Shown here: piece after piece, positions 35,210 to 44,193 of the stretch | How the letters are laid out: the number at the start of each line of letters is the position of its first letter | How positions within the stretch are numbered: the stretch's first letter is position 1 | DNA from: Claveliimonas acetigenes | GTDB taxonomy: Bacteria; Bacillota; Clostridia; Lachnospirales; Lachnospiraceae | Assembly: GCF_025567385.1 (NCBI RefSeq) | Contig: NZ_JAOQJU010000002.1 | Coordinates: 327,472 to 391,471 of the forward strand | Direction: 5' to 3' | Length of the DNA: 64,000 nt | Program-made: the position numbers and the translations under genes | The notes under the pieces: model-generated | Database searches by the model: none | What the model was told of the DNA's origin: nothing | The model's input: only the letters and a program-made list of their open reading frames with translations

Positions 35210-35266
35210 AAATCCGTGTGAAGATGCTTCCGCCTGCAAGCAGCCGGCGCATTTTTACACGGATTT
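35210..35266 (-). repeat. Long imperfect palindrome at the start of the prmA leader
   Basis: AAATCCGTGT (35210-35219) pairs with ACACGGATTT (35257-35266). The inside also pairs (CCGGCTGC against GCAGGCGG with one mismatch). It begins about 14 nt after the predicted transcription start and abuts the 70-bp repeats. Confidence 0.8.
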
Positions 35267-35286
35267 GCGTTCGTCGCTATGCGCTC

Positions 35287-35315
35287 ATTATATCATATTA
35301 GGCCTAAATGCTCAA
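35287..35315 (-). promoter_or_regulatory. Extended -10 promoter for the prmA operon
   Basis: TTGAGC (35310-35315), a 17-base spacer and TATAAT (35287-35292) preceded by TGA, on the minus strand. The -35 is within the mntP 3' end. A start near 35280 gives a leader of about 275 nt consisting of the palindrome and the 70-bp repeats. Confidence 0.7.
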
Positions 35316-35859
35316 TTAGGATTTTCACACCTAAAAGAATTAAAATCACGCCTCCGGTAATCTCGGCTTTCTTCTTGTATCTGACTCCAAATACATTGCC
35401 TATTTTGACTCCGGCGAAAGAAATCAAAAAGGTAATTACTCCGATAAAACTCACCGCCGGAATAATGTCTACCTGAAGGAAAGCAAAGGTTACACCTACC
35501 GCAAGTGCATCAATGCTTGTAGCAACCGCAAGACCTGTCATGGTACGTACATCCAGAGAATCATCATGTTCCTGGCATTCGTCGCAGCTTCCCATCGCCT
35601 CACGAATCATGTTGGCACCGATGATTCCCAATAAAATAAATGCGATCCAATGATCGACAGATGTAATAATATCCTGAAACTGTACCCCCAGTAAATAACC
35701 AATCGTAGGCATACCTGCCTGAAAAACGCCAAAATACAGTCCGACAATTCCCGCTTTCTTCCAGGTACATTTCTTCATGGCGAGTCCCTTACAGACAGAC
35801 ACTGCAAACGCATCCATGGACAGACCTACCGCAATTAAAAAAAGCTCTGCAATTCCCAT
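35293..35859 (-). CDS. mntP: Manganese efflux pump MntP
   Basis: The 188-residue protein has six membrane helices in two inverted repeats, each with a conserved acidic motif (SMDAFAVS and TSIDALAVG). It exports Mn(II). The start at 35859 is fixed by GGAGGAAATAAAATG; 25 upstream codons in frame are untranslated. The Mn-sensing riboswitch lies 112 bases upstream, so expression should rise with manganese. A cysteine/histidine-rich loop (CDECQEHDD) lies between helices 3 and 4. Confidence 0.95.
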   Translation of the reverse strand: MGIAELFLIAVGLSMDAFAVSVCKGLAMKKCTWKKAGIVGLYFGVFQAGMPTIGYLLGVQFQDIITSVDHWIAFILLGIIGANMIREAMGSCDECQEHDDSLDVRTMTGLAVATSIDALAVGVTFAFLQVDIIPAVSFIGVITFLISFAGVKIGNVFGVRYKKKAEITGGVILILLGVKILIEHLGLI

Positions 35860-35971
35860 TTTATTTCCTCCATTCATCGTCTCCAAAATCTTTTTGGTTA
35901 TAGAACAAGGCGCTGCGCATATTATGCAGATCATTTTTATGCTATCGAAAGCAAAAACTGTTCTATAGCAT

Positions 35972-36104
35972 AAAAAAAACCTATCCGTGGCATATCATCC
36001 ACGGATAAGTCTCATTATTTAAAGTAATGCCAGATGCCCCTGCACCAGTATGTTGACAAAACCACGCATATCTGCGCCAACTACTCCCTTACCTTAGAGC
36101 CTAT
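35972..36104 (-). ncRNA. yybP-ykoY manganese riboswitch
   Basis: On the minus strand the RNA shows the yybP-ykoY landmarks in order: AAGGGAGUAG, the CAACAUACUGGUG segment, a CUGGCA loop and AAUGAGACUUAUCC. The last part is joined to an intrinsic terminator with a strong stem (35980-36008) and eight U residues (35972-35979). Mn(II) binding should favour read-through into mntP. The match is strong although no covariance search was run. Confidence 0.93.
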
Positions 36105-36140
36105 TATAAGGATTTTTCAAAAGCTTGTCAATAATTTTTA

Positions 36141-37499
36141 TCAATTCGCGCCTTGCTGTGAGTGAATAGCAGCCAGATGATAATAATCCAGCACAAACTG
36201 TCTATGCCTCCTGCGCGCCCGCAAACGCTTTCTGCGCCGTTCCATCTGAATATGGAGATAATAACCATATCCTCCCACAGCACATACTATAAGAAGAATC
36301 CCTACGGAAATCTCTTTAACAGGAAGTTCTGCCTTAGTCTCTCCACTTTCTTTCGGCGCAACTGCCTTGGGTACTGCGACAGGTATCTTTTTAAAATGCA
36401 CCTGAATTGTTGAATCCTTTTGGATATTCTCAAGCACATAACCCTCTTCATATTCCTGTACGTCTTTTTTCTCGCCATCCACAAATAGACTAGATAACTG
36501 ATACCCTTCTTCCGGCATACAATTCAGCGCAAAGTTTTCACCTCTGGACACCTGCTGCTCTTCTATTACACTGCCATCGCCATCTATTACTGTAATGTGA
36601 AAATAATAAGGAATCTCTGTCCGGTATAGGCGGAGCTTCTTCGCCCCGGCGCTGTCCGTCACATTCACCGCAGCCAGATAAACCCCCGGTTCAATCTCAC
36701 ACAATGCCTCCGGCTCATCTGCGGTGATATTCTGAAAATTAAAATCCACTTGTGGGTCTGCGACCATTGTTTTTCTGGAAATAGAGTATACATGCAGATA
36801 ATCCCCAATTCCCATATTAAGCGTGAGCGGAAAATTAATAATATAATCCCCATCCACTACCAGATCCTGAAAATTATCTCCTTTTGCCGTAGCAGCATAA
36901 CTTCCCAAATCCTCTACAACATGAAAATCAGCATCCAATATCTTGAAACTGTATCCTCCATCTGCATTCGTCTGTATCACATACTGGTTTGTATCCTCTT
37001 TATAGTCAATACCCAGTATATTATAATCATCACTGACTTTGATTTTCCTTTTATATGCAAGCGTCTGCGGATCCATTACATAAAGGCATCCCCGGTTTTC
37101 CGGAATCAAATTCGTATATAACGCCACATAAATTTCATTGGTATTCGGATTATAGGCCATTCCATTCCCATGCTCCCAATTCATATCGGATACTCTCTTC
37201 GCCAACGAATACCTTTCTACCGGATTTCCATTCTCATCCACGTCGTTTCTGTAATATGCCGATACCGTATCCGTATCTACCGCGTTATCTGCCGTATTCT
37301 CAATACAGATAATGTAATCCTCCGTCGCACAGATTGATTGTACAACTCCTAACGGTGCCTGTATCTCATCCTCATGCACCTGTTCCCATGAAAGCCCGGT
37401 AAATGCATCGTCCCCTGCAATTTCCGCGCGGCATTCTCCGCCGGAAAATGCAAAAAAACAAATCATACCGAGCAATGCCAGAATGATTCTCTCCTTCAT
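36141..37499 (-). CDS. Cell-surface protein with signal peptide and C-terminal anchor
   Basis: The 452-residue protein has a cleavable signal peptide (residues 1-25, ending CRA), an extracellular region to about 310 with recurring strand patterns that suggest a beta-propeller (NEIYVALYTN, QYVIQTNADG, DYIINFPL), and a beta-repeat domain (about 318-375, VIDGDGSVIEEQQVSRGENF to DSTIQVHFKK) like those of bacterial surface proteins. A single helix (about 398-415) is followed by a 37-residue arginine-rich cytoplasmic tail. No LPXTG motif. The function is not recognised. It is downstream of trmO on the same strand, after 130 bases containing an ACAGGGA/TCCCTGT hairpin. Confidence 0.7.
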   Translation of the reverse strand: MKERIILALLGMICFFAFSGGECRAEIAGDDAFTGLSWEQVHEDEIQAPLGVVQSICATEDYIICIENTADNAVDTDTVSAYYRNDVDENGNPVERYSLAKRVSDMNWEHGNGMAYNPNTNEIYVALYTNLIPENRGCLYVMDPQTLAYKRKIKVSDDYNILGIDYKEDTNQYVIQTNADGGYSFKILDADFHVVEDLGSYAATAKGDNFQDLVVDGDYIINFPLTLNMGIGDYLHVYSISRKTMVADPQVDFNFQNITADEPEALCEIEPGVYLAAVNVTDSAGAKKLRLYRTEIPYYFHITVIDGDGSVIEEQQVSRGENFALNCMPEEGYQLSSLFVDGEKKDVQEYEEGYVLENIQKDSTIQVHFKKIPVAVPKAVAPKESGETKAELPVKEISVGILLIVCAVGGYGYYLHIQMERRRKRLRARRRHRQFVLDYYHLAAIHSQQGAN

Positions 37500-37629
37500 T
37501 ATTCAACTGCTCCCCTTTATTTATAATATCCCCTTAATTTCAGCACAGGGACAAAATAGAATCCCTGTCCGCTTACTGTACTATCTTACCACAACCTACT
37601 GCTGTTTCGCAACTCCTGAAACAGTTCTT

Positions 37630-38307
37630 TTAAGCAATAATTTCTTTCACAATCAGACAATTTTCCCGCACCTGAAATTTTACCTCCATTCCTGCAAATT
37701 CCATCCCGTAAATCCGCTCAGAATCCTTCTGATAAGAAGGTCTGGGATCCTGCCTGAGAATCTGTTTTAATACTTCTCTTTTTCCTTCCGGCACCTTTTC
37801 AAGGCATTCTCGCGGAAAATAAAGCTCCAGCTCATATTCCTTTACCCTCTCTGCAAATCCTCCGTCTGCTTCCGGATGGCTGTCCACGTAAGGCAGATAA
37901 GGCTTAATATCATAAACCGGCGTTCCATCCAGCATATCTGCACCTGAAATGTGTAAAACCGGTCCCTTTTCTGTAAATTCTATTTTTTCTAATTTTACAC
38001 AGGACAGACCCACCGGATTAGGACGGAACGGGGAGCGTGTTGCAAATACTCCCACTCTTTTATTACCTCCCAACCGGGGCGGACGCACCGTGTGGCTCCA
38101 CTCTTCTCTGACAGCTTCTGAAAATTCCCACAGAATCCACAAATGAGAATATTCTTCCAGCCCTCTTACAGCCTCCCTGCTTCGATACTCTTTCTCGAAT
38201 ATAATTCTTCCTGCCGTGTCCGCCAGCCCGCTCTGTCTCGGTATGCCAAATTTGGCAGGAAAATCTGTATGCACATATGCAATTGTTTTAAAAATACGTC
38301 CCTGCAT
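37630..38307 (-). CDS. trmO: tRNA t6A37 N6-methyltransferase TrmO (TsaA/YaeB family)
   Basis: The 225-residue protein has the VirR/TsaA beta-barrel core: IAYVHTDFPAKFGIPRQSG, FGVFATRSPFRPNPVGLS-like strand (GVFATRSPFRPNP) and GTPVYDIKPYLPY. It methylates t6A at tRNA position 37 using SAM. The start at 38307 is chosen because AGGAG lies 6 bases before it; an ATG at 38340 overlaps the AraC gene. It is probably cotranscribed with that regulator. Confidence 0.9.
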   Translation of the reverse strand: MQGRIFKTIAYVHTDFPAKFGIPRQSGLADTAGRIIFEKEYRSREAVRGLEEYSHLWILWEFSEAVREEWSHTVRPPRLGGNKRVGVFATRSPFRPNPVGLSCVKLEKIEFTEKGPVLHISGADMLDGTPVYDIKPYLPYVDSHPEADGGFAERVKEYELELYFPRECLEKVPEGKREVLKQILRQDPRPSYQKDSERIYGMEFAGMEVKFQVRENCLIVKEIIA

Positions 38308-38326
38308 CATGTTCTCCTCTCGTACC

Positions 38327-39286
38327 TTAATATTTTCCATGCCGGTATTCCTTTGCAGTCATACCTGTCTGAATACGGAACATTTTACAAAAATAGCTAA
38401 ATGACTGAAATCCGCACTCTCTGCTGATCTGCTCGATCGTGCCTGGATTTTTCAAAAGCTCCTGCTTCGCCTTTTCAATTCTGTACCAAAGCAGGTAGCG
38501 AACCGGAGAAGTATGAAGATATGCCTGAAAACAACGGGAAGCCTCACTTTTACTGACATCTGCCGCCAGGGCAATCTCTGGCAGTGAAATCGGCTTATCA
38601 TAGTTATTCTGGATAAAACACAACATCTTTTGTGTCCTGATTTGTAATAAATGTTCATTTTTTGCAAAGGAAACCCTCGGATCCTCACTTTTATGAGAAA
38701 ACAACTTCTGCCACACCAGGTTCAGCTCGCTCTGTACCGCCATCTCATAACACGGGCTGGCGATTTCGCCATTTTCAAATGCTAACACTGGCGTTTTACC
38801 AAAAATACCGCAATCCCCGTATTTCTGCAGCAGTGAAAATATCCGGTCAAGACATTGGAGAATCTCTTTTTCCCACAGATTATCCGGCTTCAGCAGCACA
38901 TACGGCATCTGTCCGTCCATCGTAATCGGGCGAATGTATTCTTGATAAATCCTGCTTCCCACAGATGCAATCAATTCTTCTGAAAAGACAATGTTCGGGC
39001 ACTGGCATCGCGCGTTTTCATCCTTCTGCCAAAATCCATGCAATACATTTGCATTAATAAAAATGCCAGTACCTTCCTCGGCCTGAAAAACCTGCTTTCC
39101 AATCTGTATATACACATCCCCTCCCCTAACAACGAAAAACTCCAACTCAGGATGCCAATGGAGCGGAACCGAATGATTGGGAAATCGGAATATTTCATCC
39201 ACATAATACTGAATAGGGAAACCAACAGAACCGTGTTGTGTAAGCTCACGCATATTATCATTCATGGGAATCGTATTTACTTTCAC
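38327..39286 (-). CDS. AraC-family transcriptional regulator
   Basis: The protein has an N-terminal cupin sensor domain (HWHPELEFFVVRGG, GTGIFINANVLHGF) and a C-terminal double helix-turn-helix (LPEIALAADVSKSEASRCF, IEQISRECGFQSFSYFCKMFR). I place the start at the GTG at 39286 (GGAAGGGG upstream, 319 residues), though the frame opens 28 codons earlier. It is divergent from the MFS gene and separated by 120 bases with face-to-face promoters, so regulating that transporter is likely. The ligand is probably a sugar-like molecule by family. Confidence 0.9.
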   Translation of the reverse strand: MKVNTIPMNDNMRELTQHGSVGFPIQYYVDEIFRFPNHSVPLHWHPELEFFVVRGGDVYIQIGKQVFQAEEGTGIFINANVLHGFWQKDENARCQCPNIVFSEELIASVGSRIYQEYIRPITMDGQMPYVLLKPDNLWEKEILQCLDRIFSLLQKYGDCGIFGKTPVLAFENGEIASPCYEMAVQSELNLVWQKLFSHKSEDPRVSFAKNEHLLQIRTQKMLCFIQNNYDKPISLPEIALAADVSKSEASRCFQAYLHTSPVRYLLWYRIEKAKQELLKNPGTIEQISRECGFQSFSYFCKMFRIQTGMTAKEYRHGKY

Positions 39287-39357
39287 ATCAGTCTGCCCCT
39301 TCCTCTTATCTTTTTTCGTTCCGGGAAGATTGTAATATATTTGGGGAATAAAGTCTA

Positions 39358-39386
39358 TTGATACAGACAAAAAAAGAAAATATAAT
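39358..39386 (+). promoter_or_regulatory. SigA-type promoter for the MFS gene
   Basis: TTGATA (39358-39363), 17 bases, TATAAT (39381-39386). A GTCT-N8-AGAC dyad overlaps the -35 (about 39353-39368). An opposing promoter for the AraC gene (TAGACT and TACAAT) overlaps the same stretch. Confidence 0.7.
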
Positions 39387-39406
39387 TACAAAAAAATTAT
39401 GAGGTA

Positions 39407-40612
39407 ATGAAAGATATGCATTTCAGACAAACAAAACAGTTCACTTACAACCATACCATCAAAGCCTGCTTTATTGGCTTTATTGTACAAGCAATCGTCA
39501 ATAATTTTGTACCCCTGCTTTTTCTGGTGTTTCAAAGCAGCTACGATATAGCACTCTCAAAAATAACGCTTTTAATCACTTTTAATTTCTGCATACAACT
39601 AATTGTAGACCTTTTGAGCGCCGGCTTTATCGATCGAATTGGGTACCGTGCTTCTATGATATTAGCTCATCTTCTGTCCGCTGCCGGATTACTTTTACTG
39701 ACACTGCTGCCAGAACTCCTTCCGGATCCTTTTGCTGGTCTGCTTATCTCCGTCATGGTTTACGCTGCCGGCGGCGGGCTTCTGGAAGTTCTTGTCAGCC
39801 CGGTAGTAGAAGCATGTCCCACAGACAATAAAGAAACTGCCATGAGTCTCCTGCATTCCTTTTATTGCTGGGGCCATGTGGCTGTTGTGCTGATATCCAC
39901 CCTGTTTTTCGCAGTAGCGGGGACGGAAAACTGGAAAATCCTGGCGATTCTCTGGTCCATCGTTCCACTCTTTAACTGCCTGCTCTTCACCCGGGTTCCT
40001 ATCTACTCTCTTCTGGAAGACAGTGATACCGGAGTCCCTGTAAAAGAGCTGTTCCGGTCACGGCTGTTCTGTCTTCTGTTACTGGCAATGCTGTGCGCCG
40101 GAGCCAGCGAGCAAGCAGTCAGCCAGTGGGCGTCCTTCTTCGCCGAAAGCGGGCTTCATGTCTCCAAAACCATCGGTGATCTGGCAGGTCCCATGTTTTT
40201 TGCCGCCTTAATGGGAGCTTCCCGTGCCATATATGGAAAATACGGTGAAAGAATAAACTTAAACCAATTTATGAAGGCAAGTTCTTTCTTATGTATCGTC
40301 GGATACCTTATTGTATCCTTGTCGCCGCTTCCAGCGATAAGCCTTCTGGGCTGCGGCATCTGTGGTCTGTCTGTAGGGATTCTCTGGCCCGGAACCTTCA
40401 GCACGGCATCCAAAACCATACCAAAAGGCGGTACCCCTCTTTTCGCCCTTCTGGCGCTGGGCGGCGATGCCGGATGCTCTCTTGGTCCCACCTTCGCCGG
40501 ACTGGCCGCCTCCATATTTGATGGGGATTTACATAAAGGCATCCTTGCCGCCGTTATTTTCCCGGTTCTGATGCTGCTTACCTGTTTTTCCATAAAGCAG
40601 GCACACCATTAA
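39407..40612 (+). CDS. MFS transporter
   Basis: A 12-helix major facilitator of 401 residues with the loop 2-3 motif partly kept (GFIDRIGYRASM). Substrate unknown; the divergent AraC regulator suggests a sugar or organic solute. Either the ATG at 39407 or the one at 39416 may be used; GAGG lies only 2 bases before the first. Its stop codon overlaps the MATE stop on the other strand (TTAA at 40609-40612). Confidence 0.88.
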   Translation: MKDMHFRQTKQFTYNHTIKACFIGFIVQAIVNNFVPLLFLVFQSSYDIALSKITLLITFNFCIQLIVDLLSAGFIDRIGYRASMILAHLLSAAGLLLLTLLPELLPDPFAGLLISVMVYAAGGGLLEVLVSPVVEACPTDNKETAMSLLHSFYCWGHVAVVLISTLFFAVAGTENWKILAILWSIVPLFNCLLFTRVPIYSLLEDSDTGVPVKELFRSRLFCLLLLAMLCAGASEQAVSQWASFFAESGLHVSKTIGDLAGPMFFAALMGASRAIYGKYGERINLNQFMKASSFLCIVGYLIVSLSPLPAISLLGCGICGLSVGILWPGTFSTASKTIPKGGTPLFALLALGGDAGCSLGPTFAGLAASIFDGDLHKGILAAVIFPVLMLLTCFSIKQAHH

Positions 40613-41940
40613 CCGCCCTTATACCGCGACATTACCAGAAATCCGGTCACATCCGCAAGAAACCATCCAATGGGGATTGCCCACCAGATCCCCCACACTC
40701 CGATCGCAGGGATAGGAGCAAGGACGTAGGCAAGCAGTACTCTCGTTCCCAGTGATATAACAGTAAGTACGACCGACATCTCCGGCTTTCCAATTCCCCG
40801 GTAGAATCCGTACAGCAGAAACAGAATTCCGATTCCCACATAGAAGGAGCCTTCCACCCTCAGGTAGCCCACGCCAATCCGGATAACCTCTGTTTCCTCA
40901 GGGCTGATAAATATCATCATCAGATAAGGGGCAAGCAAAAATACTGCCACCGAAACAAGAACGCAAAATATCGCCGATACTTTCACCGCATTGGCAGTTC
41001 CTTTTCGGATACGCTCTTTCTCTCCCGCTCCATGATTCTGTGAAATAAAGATTGAGAAAGCGTTCCCATATTCCTGTGCAGGCATATAGGCAAAAGAATC
41101 CACCTTTACCGCCGCCGCAAATGCCGCCATCACTACTGTTCCAAAACTGTTGACCAGCCCCTGAATCATCAGAATTCCAAAATTCATGACGGACTGCTGG
41201 ACCGAAGCCGCCAGCGAAAATCGAACCACTTCTTTCATGGTCCCCTTCTTCCAGGAAACATTCACTCTTCCGGGCATCAGTTCTCTCTCTTTTATCCAGA
41301 CATAGAGTCCGATTCCGGCTCCGGCAAAAATCTGGGCTGCCACGGTGGCTATGGCCGCCCCCTCTATTCCCCATCGAAAGCTGACAACAAATAAATAGTC
41401 CAAAATAATGTTCATAGCCGACGCAATTCCCAAAAACCATAATGGCAGGGCAGAATTTCCCACCGACCTTAATACAAAGGCAAAAAAATTATATAAAAAA
41501 ACCGGAAAGATACCGAAAAAAATAATCCACACATAACTTCGCATCATTCCGCAGATTGTCTCCGGCACAGAAAGAAGTCTTAAGATCTCATCAATAAACA
41601 AAAATAGCAACACATTCATCAAAACAGCCGCCAAACTGATAAAAAGAAAGGAAGCCGAAATGCTGTTCTTCATCTCCTGCCTGTCTTTTCTCCCAAAATA
41701 AAGCGAAAATAATGAGCTGCTTCCCATGCACAGCCCAATCAATATAGAAGTTAAAAATGTCATCAATGTATAAGCGGCGCCGACCGCTGCCAATGCGTCG
41801 GCGCCCAGAAAACGTCCCACAATAAAGGTATCTGCAATATTGTAGCACTGCTGCAGAAGATTTCCCAAAATCATAGGTCCGGCAAAGGCCAGAAGGGATT
41901 TTGACACATCTCCTGTTGTCAGATCTTTTTTCATAGTCAT
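40609..41940 (-). CDS. MATE-family efflux transporter
   Basis: The 443-residue protein has 12 membrane helices and the MATE pattern (GNLLQQCYNIADTFIVGRFLG in the first repeat, with the corresponding second repeat starting near SLAASVQQSVMNFG). It should export cationic compounds using a Na+ or H+ gradient. The start at 41940 follows GGGAGGAG. It is 39 bases after nfo and probably cotranscribed with it. Confidence 0.92.
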   Translation of the reverse strand: MTMKKDLTTGDVSKSLLAFAGPMILGNLLQQCYNIADTFIVGRFLGADALAAVGAAYTLMTFLTSILIGLCMGSSSLFSLYFGRKDRQEMKNSISASFLFISLAAVLMNVLLFLFIDEILRLLSVPETICGMMRSYVWIIFFGIFPVFLYNFFAFVLRSVGNSALPLWFLGIASAMNIILDYLFVVSFRWGIEGAAIATVAAQIFAGAGIGLYVWIKERELMPGRVNVSWKKGTMKEVVRFSLAASVQQSVMNFGILMIQGLVNSFGTVVMAAFAAAVKVDSFAYMPAQEYGNAFSIFISQNHGAGEKERIRKGTANAVKVSAIFCVLVSVAVFLLAPYLMMIFISPEETEVIRIGVGYLRVEGSFYVGIGILFLLYGFYRGIGKPEMSVVLTVISLGTRVLLAYVLAPIPAIGVWGIWWAIPIGWFLADVTGFLVMSRYKGG

Positions 41941-41979
41941 TTTCTCCTCCCGGCGCCGATGCATGCCACCGCCGCCTTC

Positions 41980-42828
41980 TTAGCTGCAAAGCTTTCTCTC
42001 AGACAGAAGATGCCGGATCTTCGCAATCTCTTTCTTATGGCCCGCATCATCATGGGGCGTCTCCAGATAAAATGGCAGATCCTTTAGCAGTGGATGTTCA
42101 AGGACACGAAGCAGAGCCTCCGTCCCTATCTCTCCCTCGCCAAAAGCCGCATGTCTGTCTTTGTGAGACGCAAATGGCATCATACTGTCATTCAGATGAA
42201 TTGCCCGAAGCAGATTCAGTCCAAGTATTTTATCAAATTCTTCAAGAACACCGTCCAGATCGTGTACAATATCATACCCTGCCGCAAATATATGGCAGGT
42301 ATCCAGACAAATTCCCACCCTTTCCGGATAATTCATCCCATCCCGGATTTCTTTTAACTGCTCAAAACGGTCTCCGATCTCCGTTCCTTTTCCGCTCATA
42401 GTTTCCAACAAAACAGTAATCTTTTCTTTTCCGGTAATAGCCAGATTCAGCCCTCTGATAATATTTTTTATTCCTGCATCTACACCAATTCCAGTATGGC
42501 TTCCCGGATGAAAGACCAGATTCTCAATTTCAAGCGCATCCATTCTGGCAATATCCTCTCTGATAACCGTACAGGCAAATTCATATACTTTCTCCTGACT
42601 GCTTGCCAGATTCATAGTATAAGGTGCATGTGCCAGAAGTGGTCCAAAGCCATGTTCTTTTCGGATTTTTTGGAACTTCCCGATTTCTTCTTCTGTATAC
42701 GTCTTATAATTGGAACCGCGGGGATTGCGGCTGAAAATCTGCATAGTGTCTGCTTCCATTTTCACAACATTCTCCGCTGTTTTCGCAATCCCTCCGGCAA
42801 TTGACATGTGTGTTCCTATCGTAAGCAT
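41980..42828 (-). CDS. nfo: Deoxyribonuclease IV (AP endonuclease)
   Basis: The 282-residue TIM-barrel zinc endonuclease repairs abasic sites. Metal ligands appear in LVFHPGSH, LLETMSGKG, CLDTCHIFAAGYD, HLNDSM, DRHAAFGEG and LETPHDD. Full length. It sits 18 bases after glyA and before the MATE gene. Confidence 0.96.
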   Translation of the reverse strand: MLTIGTHMSIAGGIAKTAENVVKMEADTMQIFSRNPRGSNYKTYTEEEIGKFQKIRKEHGFGPLLAHAPYTMNLASSQEKVYEFACTVIREDIARMDALEIENLVFHPGSHTGIGVDAGIKNIIRGLNLAITGKEKITVLLETMSGKGTEIGDRFEQLKEIRDGMNYPERVGICLDTCHIFAAGYDIVHDLDGVLEEFDKILGLNLLRAIHLNDSMMPFASHKDRHAAFGEGEIGTEALLRVLEHPLLKDLPFYLETPHDDAGHKKEIAKIRHLLSERKLCS

Positions 42829-42846
42829 TTCTCCGCCCTTTTCTCC

Positions 42847-44094
42847 TTACTCATAGATCGGATATTTCTGACAAATCTGGTTCACAGCCTCGCGAATTTC
42901 ATCCGCTTTACTGTCAAAATCTGTAACCGTCATCTTAATCAGCCTTGCAATCACTCTCATGTCTTCTTCTACAAGCCCTCTTGTCGTAACGGCCGGTGTT
43001 CCAATACGTACGCCGCTGGTTACAAAAGGACTCGCCGGGTCATTAGGCACCGCGTTTTTATTTACCGTAATATAGACCTCATCCAGACGATTCTGCAGGT
43101 CTTTCCCGGTAATATTCATATTCTGTAGATCTACCAGCATCAGGTGGTTATCCGTGCCGCCGCTTACCAGATCAAATCCTTCTTCTACCATTGCTTCTGC
43201 AAGAGCCTTTGCATTCTTAACCACCTGCTTCTGATATTCTTTAAATTCCGGTTTTAACGCTTCTCCAAAACAGATTGCCTTAGCTGCAATAATGTGCATT
43301 AGCGGCCCTCCCTGGGTTCCCGGGAAAATCGCTTTGTTAACTGCCTTTGCGTATTCTTCTTTACACATAATAATACCGCCTCTTGGACCACGCAGTGTCT
43401 TATGGGTCGTCGTACTTACCACATCAGCATATGGCACAGGGCTCTGATGTAAACCTGCCGCTACCAGCCCTGCAATATGCGCCATATCTACAAAAAGATA
43501 CGCTCCCACTTCTTTCGCAATATCCGCAAACAGATCAAAACGTATCTCTCTTGGATATGCAGACGCTCCCGCAACGATCATCTTCGGTTTACACTCTTTC
43601 GCAATTCTTCTGATTTCTTCATAATCTAAAAAACCTTCATCATTTACATTATAAGGGACAAAATGATACAGCAAACCGGATAAATTTACCGGTGAACCAT
43701 GCGTCAGATGTCCGCCATGCGCTAAGTTTAATCCCATCACTGTATCTCCCGGCTTCAGAAACGCCTGATAAACAGCTGTATTAGCACTGGCCCCTGAATG
43801 CGGCTGCACACAAACATGTTCGCATCCGAAAAGCTTTTTTGCACGCTCAATCGCCACATTTTCAAGAATATCCACATCCTCGCAGCCGCCATAGTAGCGC
43901 TTCGCCGGATACCCTTCCGCATATTTATTGGTAGGCACCGTTCCCATCGCCAACATAACCGCAGGGCTGACAATATTCTCGGAAGCAATCAGCTCCAGAT
44001 TTCTTTTCTGCCGGTTCATCTCAAGAAAAAGTGCATCTCCTATCTCTTCATCACAGCTTCTGATATAATTCATTACCTCGTTCACCATGTTCAT
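42847..44094 (-). CDS. glyA: Serine hydroxymethyltransferase
   Basis: The 415-residue PLP enzyme converts serine and tetrahydrofolate to glycine and methylene-tetrahydrofolate. The PLP lysine is in STTTHKTLRGPRGG, with LIASENIVS at the N-terminus and GTQGGPLMH in the middle. The ATG at 44094 follows GGAGG at 9 bases; a second ATG two codons on is possible. No glycine riboswitch is visible. It is first of glyA-nfo-MATE. Confidence 0.97.
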   Translation of the reverse strand: MNMVNEVMNYIRSCDEEIGDALFLEMNRQKRNLELIASENIVSPAVMLAMGTVPTNKYAEGYPAKRYYGGCEDVDILENVAIERAKKLFGCEHVCVQPHSGASANTAVYQAFLKPGDTVMGLNLAHGGHLTHGSPVNLSGLLYHFVPYNVNDEGFLDYEEIRRIAKECKPKMIVAGASAYPREIRFDLFADIAKEVGAYLFVDMAHIAGLVAAGLHQSPVPYADVVSTTTHKTLRGPRGGIIMCKEEYAKAVNKAIFPGTQGGPLMHIIAAKAICFGEALKPEFKEYQKQVVKNAKALAEAMVEEGFDLVSGGTDNHLMLVDLQNMNITGKDLQNRLDEVYITVNKNAVPNDPASPFVTSGVRIGTPAVTTRGLVEEDMRVIARLIKMTVTDFDSKADEIREAVNQICQKYPIYE

Positions 44095-44150
44095 AACTTT
44101 TGTCCTCCATCTCCTGCTTTTTATGCCTTGTGTATTCTTTAACAAATTTA

Positions 44151-44179
44151 AGCATATAGAATCGGAAGCAAAATGTCAA
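44151..44179 (-). promoter_or_regulatory. SigA-type promoter for glyA
   Basis: TTGACA (44174-44179) and TATGCT (44151-44156) with a 17-base spacer on the minus strand, downstream of the aminotransferase stop. Confidence 0.7.
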
Positions 44180-44193
44180 TATATGTTCTTCTG

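Noticed and set aside
44095..44193. Glycine riboswitch for glyA
   Set aside because: The leader is only about 50 nt, too short for the motif.
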